NCBI GenBank assembly: GCA_018417955.1
Contig: JACTVC010000034.1
Coordinates: forward strand, 124,001-188,000
DNA length: 64,000 nucleotides
Direction of reading: 5' to 3'
Origin: Laccaria trichodermophora
Taxonomy: Eukaryota > Basidiomycota > Agaricomycetes > Agaricales > Hydnangiaceae
Below are positions 50,074 to 61,849 of the stretch, piece by piece. A model generated the notes under the pieces. The model was not told the origin of the DNA and searched no databases. It saw nothing but the letters and a program-made list of their open reading frames with translations. The translations under genes and the position numbers were made by a program. Positions within the stretch are counted from its first letter, which is position 1. Every line of letters starts with the position of its first letter.

Positions 50074-52672
50074 ATGCCCCACCCCCACCCTGCAGGCCAG
50101 GCTCTCACCTCCCGCCGAAAACGCGCGTTGGACGAGACCAACTTTATCACACACGATGCCACTGCTAACGACGCTGAAGAGCGCGATAGAACCACGGGGC
50201 GTGTACAAAGACAACGTACAAGCTCGACCACGTCCGTTGAGACTATTCGCGTGCGTCCTACTAGTACCATCAAAAACATCGTCGGCCTTGGGGTGGGGAA
50301 GCCACTCGTTGCGCTCACTCTGCCCAAGCCACTTCCCACTTCATCATCTGTGGGGAGCAAGATACCCATCCCTAGGCCTACGGTTAAATCGACCACCCCA
50401 CCACCGCGCAAGTCGATATTGAAGAAACCAAAGCTTGCCAACCTAGGTGCTGCAGCGCAAACTGTCCCTATCGTCGCCCATCAGCCGGTGCTCGTCGTGG
50501 ATGGCCCACGCGGAGAGGAGGGGATGGACATGGACGCGGAGTTGTTAAAGCTCCAGATGGACATGGATATGGATATGGACGCGATACCCTCGATACCTAG
50601 TCCGCCTGACAGTCCACCCCTGCGCGCCACTGATGCTCCCCGGGATAGTACCGTTCGGAATGCCCCTGCGCCTCCTCCACCTGCAACGTCGACTTCTACT
50701 CAGACTTCCGTATCAACAGTAAAAGGAACGAAAAAACGCCCCAGCACCAGCAAAACAAAAACACCCTCCATCTCCTTTCCCTCCATCGACGCAAAGGCAA
50801 AGTCAAAAGGGAAACCCTTGGTCGCGTTGTCTTCCAATACTCATGGTCATGGGCGGTCTTCCAGCAAGTCTTCGACCCACACACGCACCAATTCCAAGTC
50901 CTCTCCACCGTCCACCAAAGAAAAAGATCAAGCCCAAGACGCCAAACAACCCCTTCAACCCCAAAATTCAAAGTCAACAGCCAAAATCGATAAATGGGGC
51001 TGCGTCCACCTCGGAGCGGCGGATTGTGTGCTCAAGATGACGTTTCCCCAACCGCATTGTGAGGTTTGGGATATGGGGGATGAGTACGTGTTTCTTCTTT
51101 TCTTTTCTTGCTGGTTTCGACCCCCAATCTTTGTGTTTTCTTCGGTCTTGGGCTCTTCCGTTTCCTTTGCGGCCCTCCTTTCGTCTTTCTACGCTTTCAA
51201 TGCGTCCTCTGTTTTTCGCTCCCTCGATAAATTCTTTCCCTCCTCCCCTCTCCCCCATTCTTTCTCCTGCACATCATCTCCTCTGCACTCGTTGCTTTCC
51301 GCTCTTCCTCAACTTCCGCTCTTGCACATCTTCATCCCTTCCTTTCGCCTCTTTTCGCGCTTCCACATCTTTCCTTCGCCTATCATCTTGAATGCGCCCT
51401 TCTTCCTCTTTCTCTCCGCTGGCTTTTCGCTCTTTACTTCGCTTTACCCCTTGCACCTTTTCCACCTTCTTTTCCTTTCTCTCCTCCCTCCGTTCGGCTT
51501 ATGTCCCACTCTCCCCTCGCTGTTTGTTCACCCCTAGCGTCTCTTTTTTTATCCTCCTTTGCTCCTCTCTTTCCGCGTTCGCCGCTTCAGACTCTGCCCT
51601 TTCGACTCTTTCTGCCTTTTCCCTTTTCCCTCTTCGTTCCATCCTTTTCATTTGACTCCTTTGCTTCTTTTTATGCCACTTCTTCCACACACACACGCCC
51701 TTTCATTTCTCACCCTTTTCACCTTTCGTCTCCTCCTTGCCCCTCCTCCCTCCCCTCTTTCTTTTGCTTCTTTCACTTTCTGACTCTCTTCTGCTCCCAC
51801 ATTTGTCGCTTTCCTCGCTTTCTTCTTTCTCTTCCACTTATTTTCAGCTTTCCCTTTCGTGCACCTCTTTACTCTGTTTCTTCTCGTTATCCGTCTTTGG
51901 CCGTATCTTCCGCGTCTCTTTTCTTCTCATCTTTCCCTCTTTCTTCAACTATTCCCATGACCAATGACTTACCCGTGATCTAAACAGTGTGTGCATCGCC
52001 TGCCCGGCCATCTTACACCTCACCCCAAAGGACCCCGCCCGCTGGGACGTGACTCCTCTATCAATGCCGGACGTCAGCCTCATGGACATCCAATGCAGCG
52101 TTATCGTTCCCACCTCCAGTAGCGCGCACGACCCCAACGCATCTTACCACACCCAATTCATGGGCGCGGAAATTGGTCCGACTAGTAAGGATTGTCCGCC
52201 CAAGGTCCCGGAGGACAGCATTACAGTTGAAGGGAGGTGGGTTCGGGCGTCTAGTTACCCACCTACGGACGCCAAAAAGAGAGACGACCTCTCCTCCTCT
52301 GGGAAGACCAACAACAAGACCAAGCATAAATCCAGGAACTCGCTAGCCCAAGCATTAGGGCTCGACCTCGACCTAGACATCATCCCCGAATCCACATCCA
52401 CCTCCACCTCCACCTCGTCGAAGGGACACCCAGAACGTGGGTGGTTCCTCAAAATATGGATCCCTATCCCTACGCGTCTCTTCGTCAAGAAGGAGACGAG
52501 GCTTTTCAAGGTGGTGGCCAAGGTGTGGATGATGGGTGATGAAGATCGGGATTTTACGTATCTGGATGGAGAGCAGGAGGGGGATGGGTTGGTGGATAAA
52601 GATACTTTGCCGTTGGTTGGGGTTGGGGAGATGACGGTGTCGCATTTGAGGGGGGAGAGGATGTTTGGCTGA
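50074..52672 (+). CDS. Unknown protein with long pyrimidine-rich intron
   Basis: Exon 1 (50074-51083) and exon 2 (51988-52672) join in frame to 564 residues. The first 300 residues are Ser/Pro/Thr-rich and disordered-looking (KSTTPPPRKSILKKPKLANL; MDMDAELLKLQMDMDMDMDA). An ordered part spans the splice: KWGCVHLGAADCVLKMTFPQ, CEVWDMGDD, VCIACPAILHLTPKDPARWD. It continues in exon 2 with GRWVRASSYPPTDAKKRDD, ERGWFLKIWIPIPTRLFVKK and TRLFKVVAKVWMM. I do not recognise the family. The Cys/Trp pattern could be a small metal-binding or beta fold. The 487-residue open frame that continues through the intron is a composition effect; the GTACGT donor and CTAAACAG acceptor restore phase 2 exactly. Confidence 0.7.
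51084..51987 (+). other. 904-nt polypyrimidine intron
   Basis: Begins GTACGTGTTTC and ends TGATCTAAACAG with a good branch sequence (CTAAAC). Nearly the whole intron is C and T on the sense strand, for instance TTTCCCTCTTTCTTCAACTA. All other introns in the window are about 39-75 nt. Confidence 0.7.
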
Positions 52673-52912
52673 TCTTAATTTTGACGTGGTTGGAGGAGAG
52701 AAGGACAGGAGAGATGGATTTGATGTGGGGGGTGGGTGTCGTTTTGGTCGTGTTATGTGACCTCATTCATACTTACTTGTATTGCTCGTTTGTACCCTAT
52801 CGGTTAACCATAGTCATTCCTTTATTATATTGATAAGTTTATATTTAATTTGGGTGAATCGTGAACTTGAGGTTTGTATGATTCGCAACTGGATAACGTT
52901 CGTTTCCTTGCC

Positions 52913-53349
52913 CGAGATAGCCAGTCACTGAGGAGGTCTTCCTGTTTTTTTCGTTGCCTCCCTTGAGACTTCCAAGCCCACTGTAACGGAGCTCCAGAAT
53001 TCAGATGTGGACCAAGCTATAGTGCGCCAGTGGTGACAGATGCTCCCAATGCGCAGGGGTGAAAAAGGTTCATAATCAGTGTGCAAGCGAAGTGGAAGAT
53101 CGTTGTTACAAGCTCGATTGGACGACACGCGAATGGGACTCGGGCATTCAACTGGCATTTGACCGCCACGCTCTGGTTCGTCAGGTACCTTGATAAGATT
53201 GTCGAGCTCCACGACTTTCGCTTCTAGTATTACCTGTTCTTCTTCCAGTGGCGTTTTCGTTCGAATTTTTGGACCTGCGTGCTGTCAGTGCATGCCGAAC
53301 CACATTGCTGATCATAGACAACTCACTTCTTAGTATTGGGTGTACCCAT
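52913..53349 (-). pseudogene. Truncated F-box copy (second family)
   Basis: From 53349 the first exon reads MGTPNTKK with donor GTGAGTTGTC, then after the intron SKNSNEN. Frames break in the heptad segment. HTDYEPFSPLRIGSICHHWR and TIAWSTSEFWSSVTVGLEVS, with REATKK, are recognisable at 52950-53080, after which the copy ends at the duplication boundary. Compared with 10635-11631 it has several frameshifts and lacks the LRR part. Confidence 0.75.
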
Positions 53350-55366
53350 GATAGCCTATGGGGAGTACCAGCGCGGTCGAATTGAGTAGCTTGAATGGGG
53401 GAAAGTTTGAGCGCTGAAGAGGGTCCCAGTATAGCCTTTAAAGGTCGGGAACAACAACGTGATGTCCACCGAAATAGAAGGCGATGACAAGGACCAAGCA
53501 AAGCGGCGTGGTGAATCAAAATGTGCGCCATTTTCTGACGACATGCTTTGTGCATAGGAAAATTACCGTGCATGACATGACCGTGCACTGCTGTGCGACT
53601 TCCGGGCGTAGCCGTGCAAAATTTCACGTTAATCGTACATTTTGCACGGTAGTGACCTATTGAATATGGTAAACACACGACAAGATGCAGAGTGAGTAAA
53701 ACTCGAACCTGGATCAGAGGGTGTTGTTTGTGCTAAGTATATGCACGGCGGTGAACAGCGACTTCACTCTGGTAAGTACCTGTGTTGATCGATAGCATGG
53801 GGCCTTAATTAGGCATAGGAATTTCGTTTCTTGTACAAAGCAGGTCAATGATGCCGTGAATTTCAGTATTGTGATGCAGTAGTGATGCCTATGGTGAAGG
53901 AGGAGCAGCGGTTTAATTGTCAGTCGCAAAGTTTCAACAAATAGGGAGGCCTGTATAATTGTTTCATCCACACAATATATCCTTTAGTTCCGCATGTATC
54001 GAGAAGGTTGTACAAGCCTCTTACCTTTGTGATTTACACAAGGTTGTTGACCATTAATGACTATTTCTGGAAGAGTTTCGGAATGGCCCGTGCGTCCTCC
54101 TGGCCATCATTCCGCTCCGAGTCTTCACTCCAGTGAAGACCGACTCAGCCAACAGAAACGTTAAATCTATTGCGTGTAGTGCTTGCATCGTGACTCTAAG
54201 AATCAAGAACAACAACCGATCCGTTTGCTGGCGGTGCCAGTGTCAACGGTGCGAGAGAAGTTTGATTATGGAGGCTAGAACCATGGTGCGTTTCTTTTTC
54301 TATCTCTTTCAGCTTTTCAACCATTCGTTTCCCCTTTTGCGTCAACGCGCCGTGGTTTGTCATTCTTCCCCTTCTTTCCACAATCCCCCATTGAAACGCT
54401 AACGATTCTATACCCACAGAAATTGATTGACCTGAATGGCAACACACCGTACCACTATGGAACAAGTCTATCTTACGGCCTATCTACCAACGCGTTAGGA
54501 CCAAGCACCTACAGCTGGGAATGGGCTTTTGTGTCTGCCCAGGACTAGCTAACGCTACACACCCACGCACCCGCCTGCTGGCATCCCAATCCGCTGAATG
54601 GGCCCTTGCCTCTCGCTATAAACACGCCCTCCGCAGGGCCTCTACAATGTGCGGAAGCGATTCCGTAGTTGAAGAAAGATACCATGAAGCCGAAATCGAT
54701 ATGAAGAAGCCTGCCAACTCTATGAACGCCATGGCTTGTCCTGCTCCCTCGTCTATCAACGCGATGGCCCTCTCGGAAAGGATATTCGGACGGCCAATCG
54801 GGCGGACGCGTTACATGTGGACAGGGACATGATACCCTCCACCCCAAAACCGTTTGAGAGTTCCCGCTCTCCGCAAAGTCGTTGCTGGACCTACGAGAAG
54901 CGCCCGGAGATAAATGGCCAGTTCTCCCTCCCATGTTGACCACACCTCTACCAGGCCCCCTCCTTTCGGACCCTCGCGCGTTAGACTCCCACATGCTCTG
55001 AGCCTTTGACTCCCATTCCCACCAAGGTTCATGGACGCCTACCCCTTCACATTCCCTTCTTTCTCTTCCACCTTCCCCTTCCATCCCTCTTCCTCCCACT
55101 CTTGCTGTGATTTCCTCGTCTTCTGCAGATCTGAGTGCATACGCCTCCCCAACCTTTTGCAATCCCCTTCCGTTTCCTCTTGCCTATGCCCCTTTCCTCA
55201 ACTTCCACATCTTCCTTCCTCCCACTCGCCTTTTTCCATCGCCCCCCTTTCTCTCCCCACCCTCTTCCTCTTTTGTCCCTTCCGCCTTTCATGCGAGTAC
55301 TTAACTCAAAGTGAATCAGACCTACCCTCTTACACCTCATCCTTCGGTGGGATGGGATGCCACACG
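52913..55366 (-). repeat. Arm B of the inverted segmental duplication
   Basis: Reverse complement of 8460-11085 with scattered differences and small indels. It ends on the right exactly at the copia LTR (GGATGCCACACG followed by TGTTGAATC), whereas arm A continues GGCATCCC preceded by CAATATCGTGT. Contains a pyrimidine-rich tract at 55030-55320. No gene is convincing between 53700 and 55366. Confidence 0.75.
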
Positions 55367-55655
55367 TGTTGAATCTAGACCCTAGAGTAGATAGAGAAAG
55401 ATCTCAGTCTCGGTTATACGGACTGTATATTAGTGATGTACCTAGAGTAGATAGAGAAAGATCTAGGTACAGTAAGTAAGAGTATCTCAGATATTAGTAT
55501 GAGTGGCTCACCTCAGTCTCGGTTATACGGACTGAGGTGATAGTAAACTACTGGAGGGGTTTATATAGTAAGTACGAGTGGCTAAGGGAATAAAGGAAAA
55601 AGAAATAAAGAGAACGGACAAAAGGGAGTGTTCACGGTGTCGTGACATCCCAACA
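55367..55655 (-). repeat. 3' LTR of copia element
   Basis: 289 bp bounded by TGTTG..CAACA ends. The minus-strand orientation begins TGTTGGGATGTCACGACACC. A purine-rich tract (GGTGAGGAGGAG) lies directly upstream in element orientation, as expected of a polypurine tract. Inside, GTAGATAGAGAAAGATCT and CTCAGTCTCGGTTATACGGA are each repeated. Confidence 0.75.
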
Positions 55656-58118
55656 CTCCTCCTCACCGTGAATACTCCTCCTCGCGTGGAGTCTTGGTGA
55701 ATTAGCTGAGTCCTAGGAACCCGCGGAAGCGATTGAATTTCTTTATGTCAAGAGCCTTAGTGAATATGTCGGCAATATTGTCATTGGTATTTATGTAGGA
55801 GAGGGATATTTCGTTGGATTGGACGCGCTCGCGGAGGAAGTGATGTTTGATATCGATGTGTTTTACGCGGTCATGTAGGGCTGGGTCTTCTGATAAATTT
55901 ATGGCGGCGTTGTTGTCGCAGCAGATTGTGGTGGGTTTGGTGGTTGTGTGATTTATGCTGTTGAGGAGTGTGCGTAGCCAAATGCCTTCCTTTGAAGCTT
56001 CGAAAGCTGCAGTATATTCTGCTTCGCAGGATGAGGCGGCTACGGTTTTTTGTTTTCTCGCTTGCCAGGATACGACGCCCGAGCCTAGTGAATATGCGTG
56101 ACCGCCTACGCTTCTCCGTGTGTCAAGACAGTTGGCCCAGTCTGAGTCGGTAAAACCTAGTAAGGATATTTGGTTCGTTCCGCCGAGACGTAGTTTGAGA
56201 TTTCGCGTGCCCGATAAATAACGTACCACACGGATTGCTGCATTCCAGTGAGCATATGAATAGCAGTCAAGATATTGAGAGAGCTGTTGGACAGAGTATG
56301 TGATATCGGGACGCGTGCCGATGGACAGGTAAAGCAAACATCCAACAAGTGAGCGGTATGGGAGTTTTTTGATATCGTCCAACTCGACCTTTGACATATT
56401 TTTGTAGTTGGCGCGTCGCAATTTTAATCCGGGGTCCATTGGTAATGTGGATGATGAGGCGTTTCGCTGTCCAAATTGAGCTACAATTTTGTCGATTAAG
56501 GCCGTTTGGGAGAGCATGACTGTTTTGTTAGGTCTATCCCAGTCTACTGCTATGCCCACGACGAAGCGAACATTACCAAGATCGGATATTGTCCATGCTT
56601 CGCGCATCTTGTTTTTGAATCTCTCATTTTCGTCTTTGTTGCTTGCGATGGACAGAAAGTCGTCAACATGTACGGCGCAGATGGTGGTGCCTGTGTCAGT
56701 TTTACGATAGTAAATGCATGATTCGCAAGACAGACGGGTGAAGCCCCATGAGATCATTTCTCATTCATTGTTATGTTCCAAATACGGCCGCTTTGCTTCA
56801 TCCCGTATAGGCCCCGCTGGATCTCCCATATCCAGTCTTCCTTACCGGGTTCTTCAAACTCTTGGGGTTGTTCCATGTACTGGTACTCCCCTTCAGGAAG
56901 TAATCCGTATAGGAAGGCTGTCTTGATGTCAATTTGTTGAGCATCCCAATCGAGTGTCGCGGCTATATGAAGGAGTATGCGCCAAGACTCCATACGTGCA
57001 GTAGGTGAGGTTGTTTTAGTGTAGTCTTTACCGTAGATCTGCTCGCAACCTTTGAATACGAGACGAACCTTCCAACGCATCGCTTTTCCGATCTCGTTGC
57101 GTTTGATTCTAAAGACCGGCATTCCCTTCCTGATTTTCTTTCCTTGTGGGACGTCTGATCTGGGAATTAGCTTGTACACACCCATATCCTTGAGTGACTT
57201 GAGCTCGTCACGGTACCCTTCTTCCCATCGTTTAGCATCCGCTGATGTTTTTGCCTCATTCCAAGTCCTCGGCTCGTCCTCGAATTCCAGGGTCGAGGGA
57301 TCAATTTCAGGTAGTTCGGATATAGCGGATAGGGCCCGATCAATGCGATCACCCTCGACATCGCCGAGATTTAGGGTCCCAAATATCTCCCTTAACTCCG
57401 CGATGGCAGCGTTTTCGACGATTTCTGGAGAGTTGCGTATTTCTTCCTCCTGGATGTCTTGGAGGGTTTTCTTACGTTCAGCTCGAGTTTCGCGAAGTCG
57501 AATTCCGGCGTCTATGGATTGTTGGATGGCAATTTCGGTGCGGGTGGGTTTGGGTTCGTTGGTTTCCTCGGCGATACGTGATGAGCGCCTGATCTGAGCA
57601 TCATCTGTTGGATTGGCCACGTGTTGGGGATCTTGGGTATTATTGATTTGTGAGAGATCATCTGGTAAGACATCTTCCTCTTCGTCATCTGACAAGATAG
57701 GAGCGGGTGTAGCATTTTGAAGGATTTCGTTTAGCGTCGATGGTATATCCTCGGTTTCAGGGAGGGAACGCGTGTGTCCATCATGGCTTTCTAGAAAGCG
57801 CACGTGATAAGAGCTTATTACTCTTTTAGATTCCCTATGGTAACATCTGTAAGTTTTTGCATTTGGATCATAGCCTATCAAGGTGCATTCAATGGAGCGG
57901 TCGAAGATTTTTGGGTTGTGTTTGTTTTGTATGAGAACGAAGACTCGACATCCTATCTCACGCATGTAAGAGTACTGTACTAATACGACCAAGTCCTCGG
58001 GCCCTATAGGGCGTGACATATTTTCACCATCTCTTCGCCGCTTCAACAGCCAATGTGATGCGTGACGAAGAGTGTGATGGCTTCGGCGCTTTTGCAAGTT
58101 GTTCAAGATGACGTTCAT
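55656..58118 (-). mobile_element. Ty1/copia retrotransposon, 5'-truncated, one frameshift
   Basis: From 58118 to 56754 a frame holds the integrase tail (YSYMREIGCRVFVLIQNKHN; FDRSIECTLIGYDPNAKTYR), an acidic linker and the RT start (WNEAKTSADAKRWEEGYRDE; WDAQQIDIKTAFLYGLLPEG). It stops after WNITMNEK. RT continues in another frame at 56757-55702 with the catalytic HVDDFL and KLPYRSLVGCLLYLSIGTRP. The RNase H has LLGFTDSDWANCLDTRRSVG, SSCEAEYTAAFEASKE and CDNNAAINLSEDP; it ends DIFTKALDIKKFNRFRGFLG. Gag, protease and the integrase core are absent, as is a 5' LTR, so the element is dead unless complemented. Confidence 0.85.
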
Positions 58119-59279
58119 GTCAACTTTTCAACGAGCCAGACCAGGCTTTCGTGATGGGACAAGATGGAGTCATACTGGCAGCTGAAGAGGTTGAAGGCCA
58201 AGTACTCGACCCCACCACGGCCGGGGAGCGGGAAGGCCGAGGCCAATGTAAGGAAATCAAGAACAGGTTGTACATGCAAGAAAACCTCAGATGGTGGGAC
58301 AACTCCCATCAGAAAGTAGATAATATATACACCATGTCATTTACATGCCTATGGGCGCCGCAGGGGCCAGAAAAATCAGCCATTTTAGAATAGGAAAAAA
58401 TGACTTCGAAAACCGGGGTGATGCGTGACATCACCCTCACTTCACTTCCTTCGATGACTTCTGTGATGTGTGATGCGAAGTCATGGTCGTATTAGTACAG
58501 TAGTCCGGTTTTCGCCCGTGGTATTTTCACCCTTGGCATGACACTTTGACGTCACGTGAAGCCACGAAGGCCTATTATTTGGCAACGAAGAATTGGCCTC
58601 TGAGGTCATAATCACTCATGGCGGTCTCTACTAAATCCTAATGGAGAATGCATCGGGGGGCAGATCTCAGTGTCCTGGCACTGCTGAGTGTCCAGCTCTA
58701 CTTAGTGTCAGAGCACTCCTGAGTGCTCGATACCAAATAGTGTCTATCAGACCGTCAACATGAAAATCTGGGTCTGGTTTTACTATTGATAGCACTTTTT
58801 TCGTCTATCTACTACGAGGTTCAAAACACTTGACAATTAGTGGACATAGCTAGCAAACTGTATAATGAACATTGACCGTCGCCCCTCGCATAAAAACTGG
58901 TAGGGCTGCAAAAGTGCAAACATATGGCGCTCAAATGTCTTCCCTTCCTCTTGCTGGTGTTCCACGGAACCGAGAGTGGTGGGCGTTGCCCCCCCACAGT
59001 CGACTGGTCTCACCGCGCCACCCCCGCACCCGATGCGACAGAACACCTATACTCCTGTCACTGCTAAAGCTGGCCCTAGCCCTGGCGGTGGAGCGATAAG
59101 CGGCCACTTGTCGGTGGTTGTATCGGAAGAACCAATCATGTCGCTAGGCTCACCACACCATCCCCGCCCCGATGCATTGTCACACCTATGCTCTTGTCAC
59201 CGCTAAAGCGTGCCCCAGCCCTGGTGGCAGAGCGATGAACGACCAGTTCTGTCACCCGCCCCACAAACACAAATCACGT
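58119..59279. other. Repeat-rich non-coding stretch
   Basis: At 58403-58515 a small palindromic unit has arms CGAAAACCGG and CCGGTTTTCG. Near 58665-58745 short GAGTGTC/AGCACT words alternate. At 59009-59115 and 59150-59255 a block of about 105 bp is tandemly duplicated (both with ACACCTAT.CTC.TGTCAC.GCTAAAGC). No gene. Confidence 0.5.
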
Positions 59280-59282
59280 CAC

Positions 59283-60350
59283 AGTCGCTCACAGGAGGAC
59301 GGCGGCTCTTCTACAGCGTGCCAGGATGACAGCAACGCCCATGAGGGCGATCCCTCCCATGCCTCCAGCGACAATAGTGCTGAAAGAGGCCATAGAGCTG
59401 TGTGACTCGGTTCCATTCCCGGTGCCAGTAGCGCTGCTGGTTGCGCTGTCTTGCACGCCGCCAGTTGGGGATGCCAGGCGGACGGAATTTGGGAGGGTGC
59501 TCGCAGCTGACGTGGGCTGGATACCAATCTGACCGTTGCCCAAGATAACGTAGGTACTGTTACTTAAGATGCCGTTCATTATGACATAGAGGAATGCGGG
59601 TCCAGGTTGGAAAATTAGGGTTGGGAGGGGCTTGTGCGACATGAAGGTGTGGACATGTTGTTGAGCTGCAAGTAGCGTTGGCCCATGTTCATAGCGTGCG
59701 TTGTGACACCTCCATCAATGAGAACAACCTTGGTCGCATCTGCAGCATCATTCGATGAGCCGGTGTATGAAGTTGAGGGGATGTGTAATGTTGAAAGGGC
59801 TTCCACCACAAGAAATGATATTGGGAACGCCAGAAGGCAGTGGGCGGTTTGTTGCGTTGAAATACGGCAGGTGAGGTATCTCAGGTTTGTACGTTGTTGG
59901 GAAGATGGTTGAAGGATTGATATCGTAGTTGGGGTTGGAACCTGCAATCATAGCGGACGCATCTGGAAGGAGCCATGGCGGAGGAGTGGTAAAGACGGGG
60001 AATGGTGGATGCCTGCAAACGGGCATTAGACCAGTGATTTCCTGCAGGCACGTTGGGGTGGTCCATAGTATGGCCTTCAATCATGTCTTCGTCTTGCAGA
60101 CTGGTGCTGAGCCATCCGCGGGTTCAAACGTTCAGGAGTGATTCACCGACAATCCTGGGATGCGGGTTGATTCCATGGCTCAACGTAGGGAAAACGATGA
60201 TCTTCGTAGTTGTATGAGGGCATGTCTGATGGTTGGGACATAATTGTTTGCTGGAGTAAGAAGTAACCTGGCAGCTGCACCAGATGCGGGGTAGACGCGA
60301 ACAAAAAGCAGTTTCGATATTGGCATGCCCGGCGGCTAGGCAATGCATGA
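59283..60350 (-). pseudogene. Glyoxal oxidase (AA5_1 copper radical oxidase) pseudogene fragment
   Basis: Minus-strand pieces in family order are TIPRLYHSSA, WLLPDASAMIAGSNPNYDIN, FPTTYKPE, GVPNIISCGGSPFNITHPLN, TSYTGSSNDAADATKVVLID, GGVTTHAMNMGQRYLQLNN and LPTLIFQPGPAFLYVIMNGI. The C-terminus ends in a Ser/Thr linker with a hydrophobic anchor (IVAGGMGGIALMGVAVIL). This is the C-terminal half including the DUF1929 domain of secreted, membrane-anchored glyoxal oxidases, which make hydrogen peroxide for lignin-degrading peroxidases. The pieces lie in at least three frames, and a TGA follows ASQDCR at 60155. The N-terminal blades with the Cys-Tyr cofactor are missing. Non-functional. Confidence 0.75.
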
Positions 60351-60896
60351 CGGCGCTATCGTGGGGATGAGGAGAGGTTGGCGAGGGCCAGGCTGCTGAG
60401 AGGCGCCGTCGTAGGACCTGCAGTACGTGAGCTTCGTAACGAGCATGATGGGGGACGACAATGTTGAACGTTTCAACATTGTGTCACATGTCCATAAAAT
60501 CGCGTGAGGGAATGTCCGGGCCGGTCCGCTTGAGGGAATAAAAACATAAAACATTTTTAGCACACTCAATTCTGAGTAGAATATTCTATCTTTCAACAAA
60601 AATGTAAAGTGATCTTTCCAAAACATTTTGAGATAGGTAACTTTTCGAAATGGTTAAAAAAATAAAAGTCTGACTGAACCCAAGAGTTGAAGACGATTTC
60701 GTTTATAAACTGAGGATACCATTGCAAGTTATCGACGGACCACCCTGAAAAGTACCGATCTAAATTTGTGCAACGAATGATTGGATTCTTCTGACTACTT
60801 TACTGAAATGTTCAAGCATTTAGGAAGAGGAATGGGTCCCGTAAATTAACTTGTGTTAAAAGAATCTCCGAGTTCGTCATGATCAATGATATCTAC

Positions 60897-61505
60897 ATTA
60901 CAAAATATGTACTTCTAAAACCTGTCCCAAGGTCCATGCACCCAGGCCTGCTAAGTTTCCTACGACGACCGCTGCACCCCAAAAAGTCAAGTTCTCAAAT
61001 CCGTTCTACCATACAGATGTAAGCTAAATTGGGAATAAGACCAAAAGCGAACTAACAGCAGGGCTCCTTCCATCCACCTCAGTTTTGCCAGCAGCTCTGG
61101 GTTCACGTCCTTTCGCGCAAGACGTTCCGATTCAACGCTAACGTCAAGATTCGTCAATGAGCATCCTGGCGCGCACAAAAGAGCGCGTACTTGTTGGATG
61201 GAAACTGACGACTGATAATAAGCAACTTCAAACTACACGTATCGTCAATTGAAGACTACGAAGATTTCAGTTGCGCGGTTACTCACCTTGGCGAAACCGG
61301 AATGTAGGCCAATGGCACTAGTAATAGGATATATATCACCAACAACTGAATAAACCCCAATCGCAGCCGCTTCCGGCTCAGCAAACAGAGCGGCTGCCGT
61401 ACTTCTCTCAGATCGCAGGTCGGAAACAGAGCCATAAACTGTGCGAGTGCTTGCGCCGACCCAGACAGAGAAGCCGATTGACGTTGACGCAGTTATGTTA
61501 GTCAC
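60897..61505 (-). CDS. Possible small three-exon gene, function unknown
   Basis: From 61505 a frame NITASTSIGFSVWVGASTRT to GDIYPITSAIGLHSGFAK meets a GTGAGT donor at about 61286. After a 50-nt intron it continues FEVAYYQSSVSIQQVRALLC, LARKDVNPELLAKLRWMEG. A second intron ends CTGTATGGTAG, and the last exon is FENLTFWGAAVVVGNLAGLG, AWTLGQVLEVHIL. The first exon has no ATG (GTG only), so an upstream exon is needed; the frame starting with ATG near 61597 and splicing at CAAGGTGACT does not obviously join. The hydrophobic last exon suggests a membrane segment. Weakly supported. Confidence 0.35.
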
Positions 61506-61849
61506 CTTGGCTCATTAGTAATGGGCCACCCTGCCCTGACAATCCATCAAATGGTAAGGGCCTAGCCGGACAGCCGGTTTGATTACCGGACCCCATTGTC
61601 AAAGGGGCGGCCGGACCCTGAACAATCCACCAGTAACTATGTGTGGGCCGTCAGCAACAATGTCCCATACCACTGGAGCGGCTGGGTGTACCTTGAATGT
61701 CATAACCCAGTGCGGGGCTGCCCTCCGCCGGGGTGTTGGTGACACGCCGGCGGCCATCATCCAGTTGAATACTTAGGATTACAAGTCTGGCTTATATCAA
61801 TCATGCATAATGTTATCAACCTATGTATGCTGTTTGCTACAATTTGAGT

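Noticed and set aside
50074..51537. 487-residue single-exon reading of the unknown gene
   Set aside because: The part after 51083 is a pyrimidine-rich intron; the spliced form continues into an ordered segment with exact phase.
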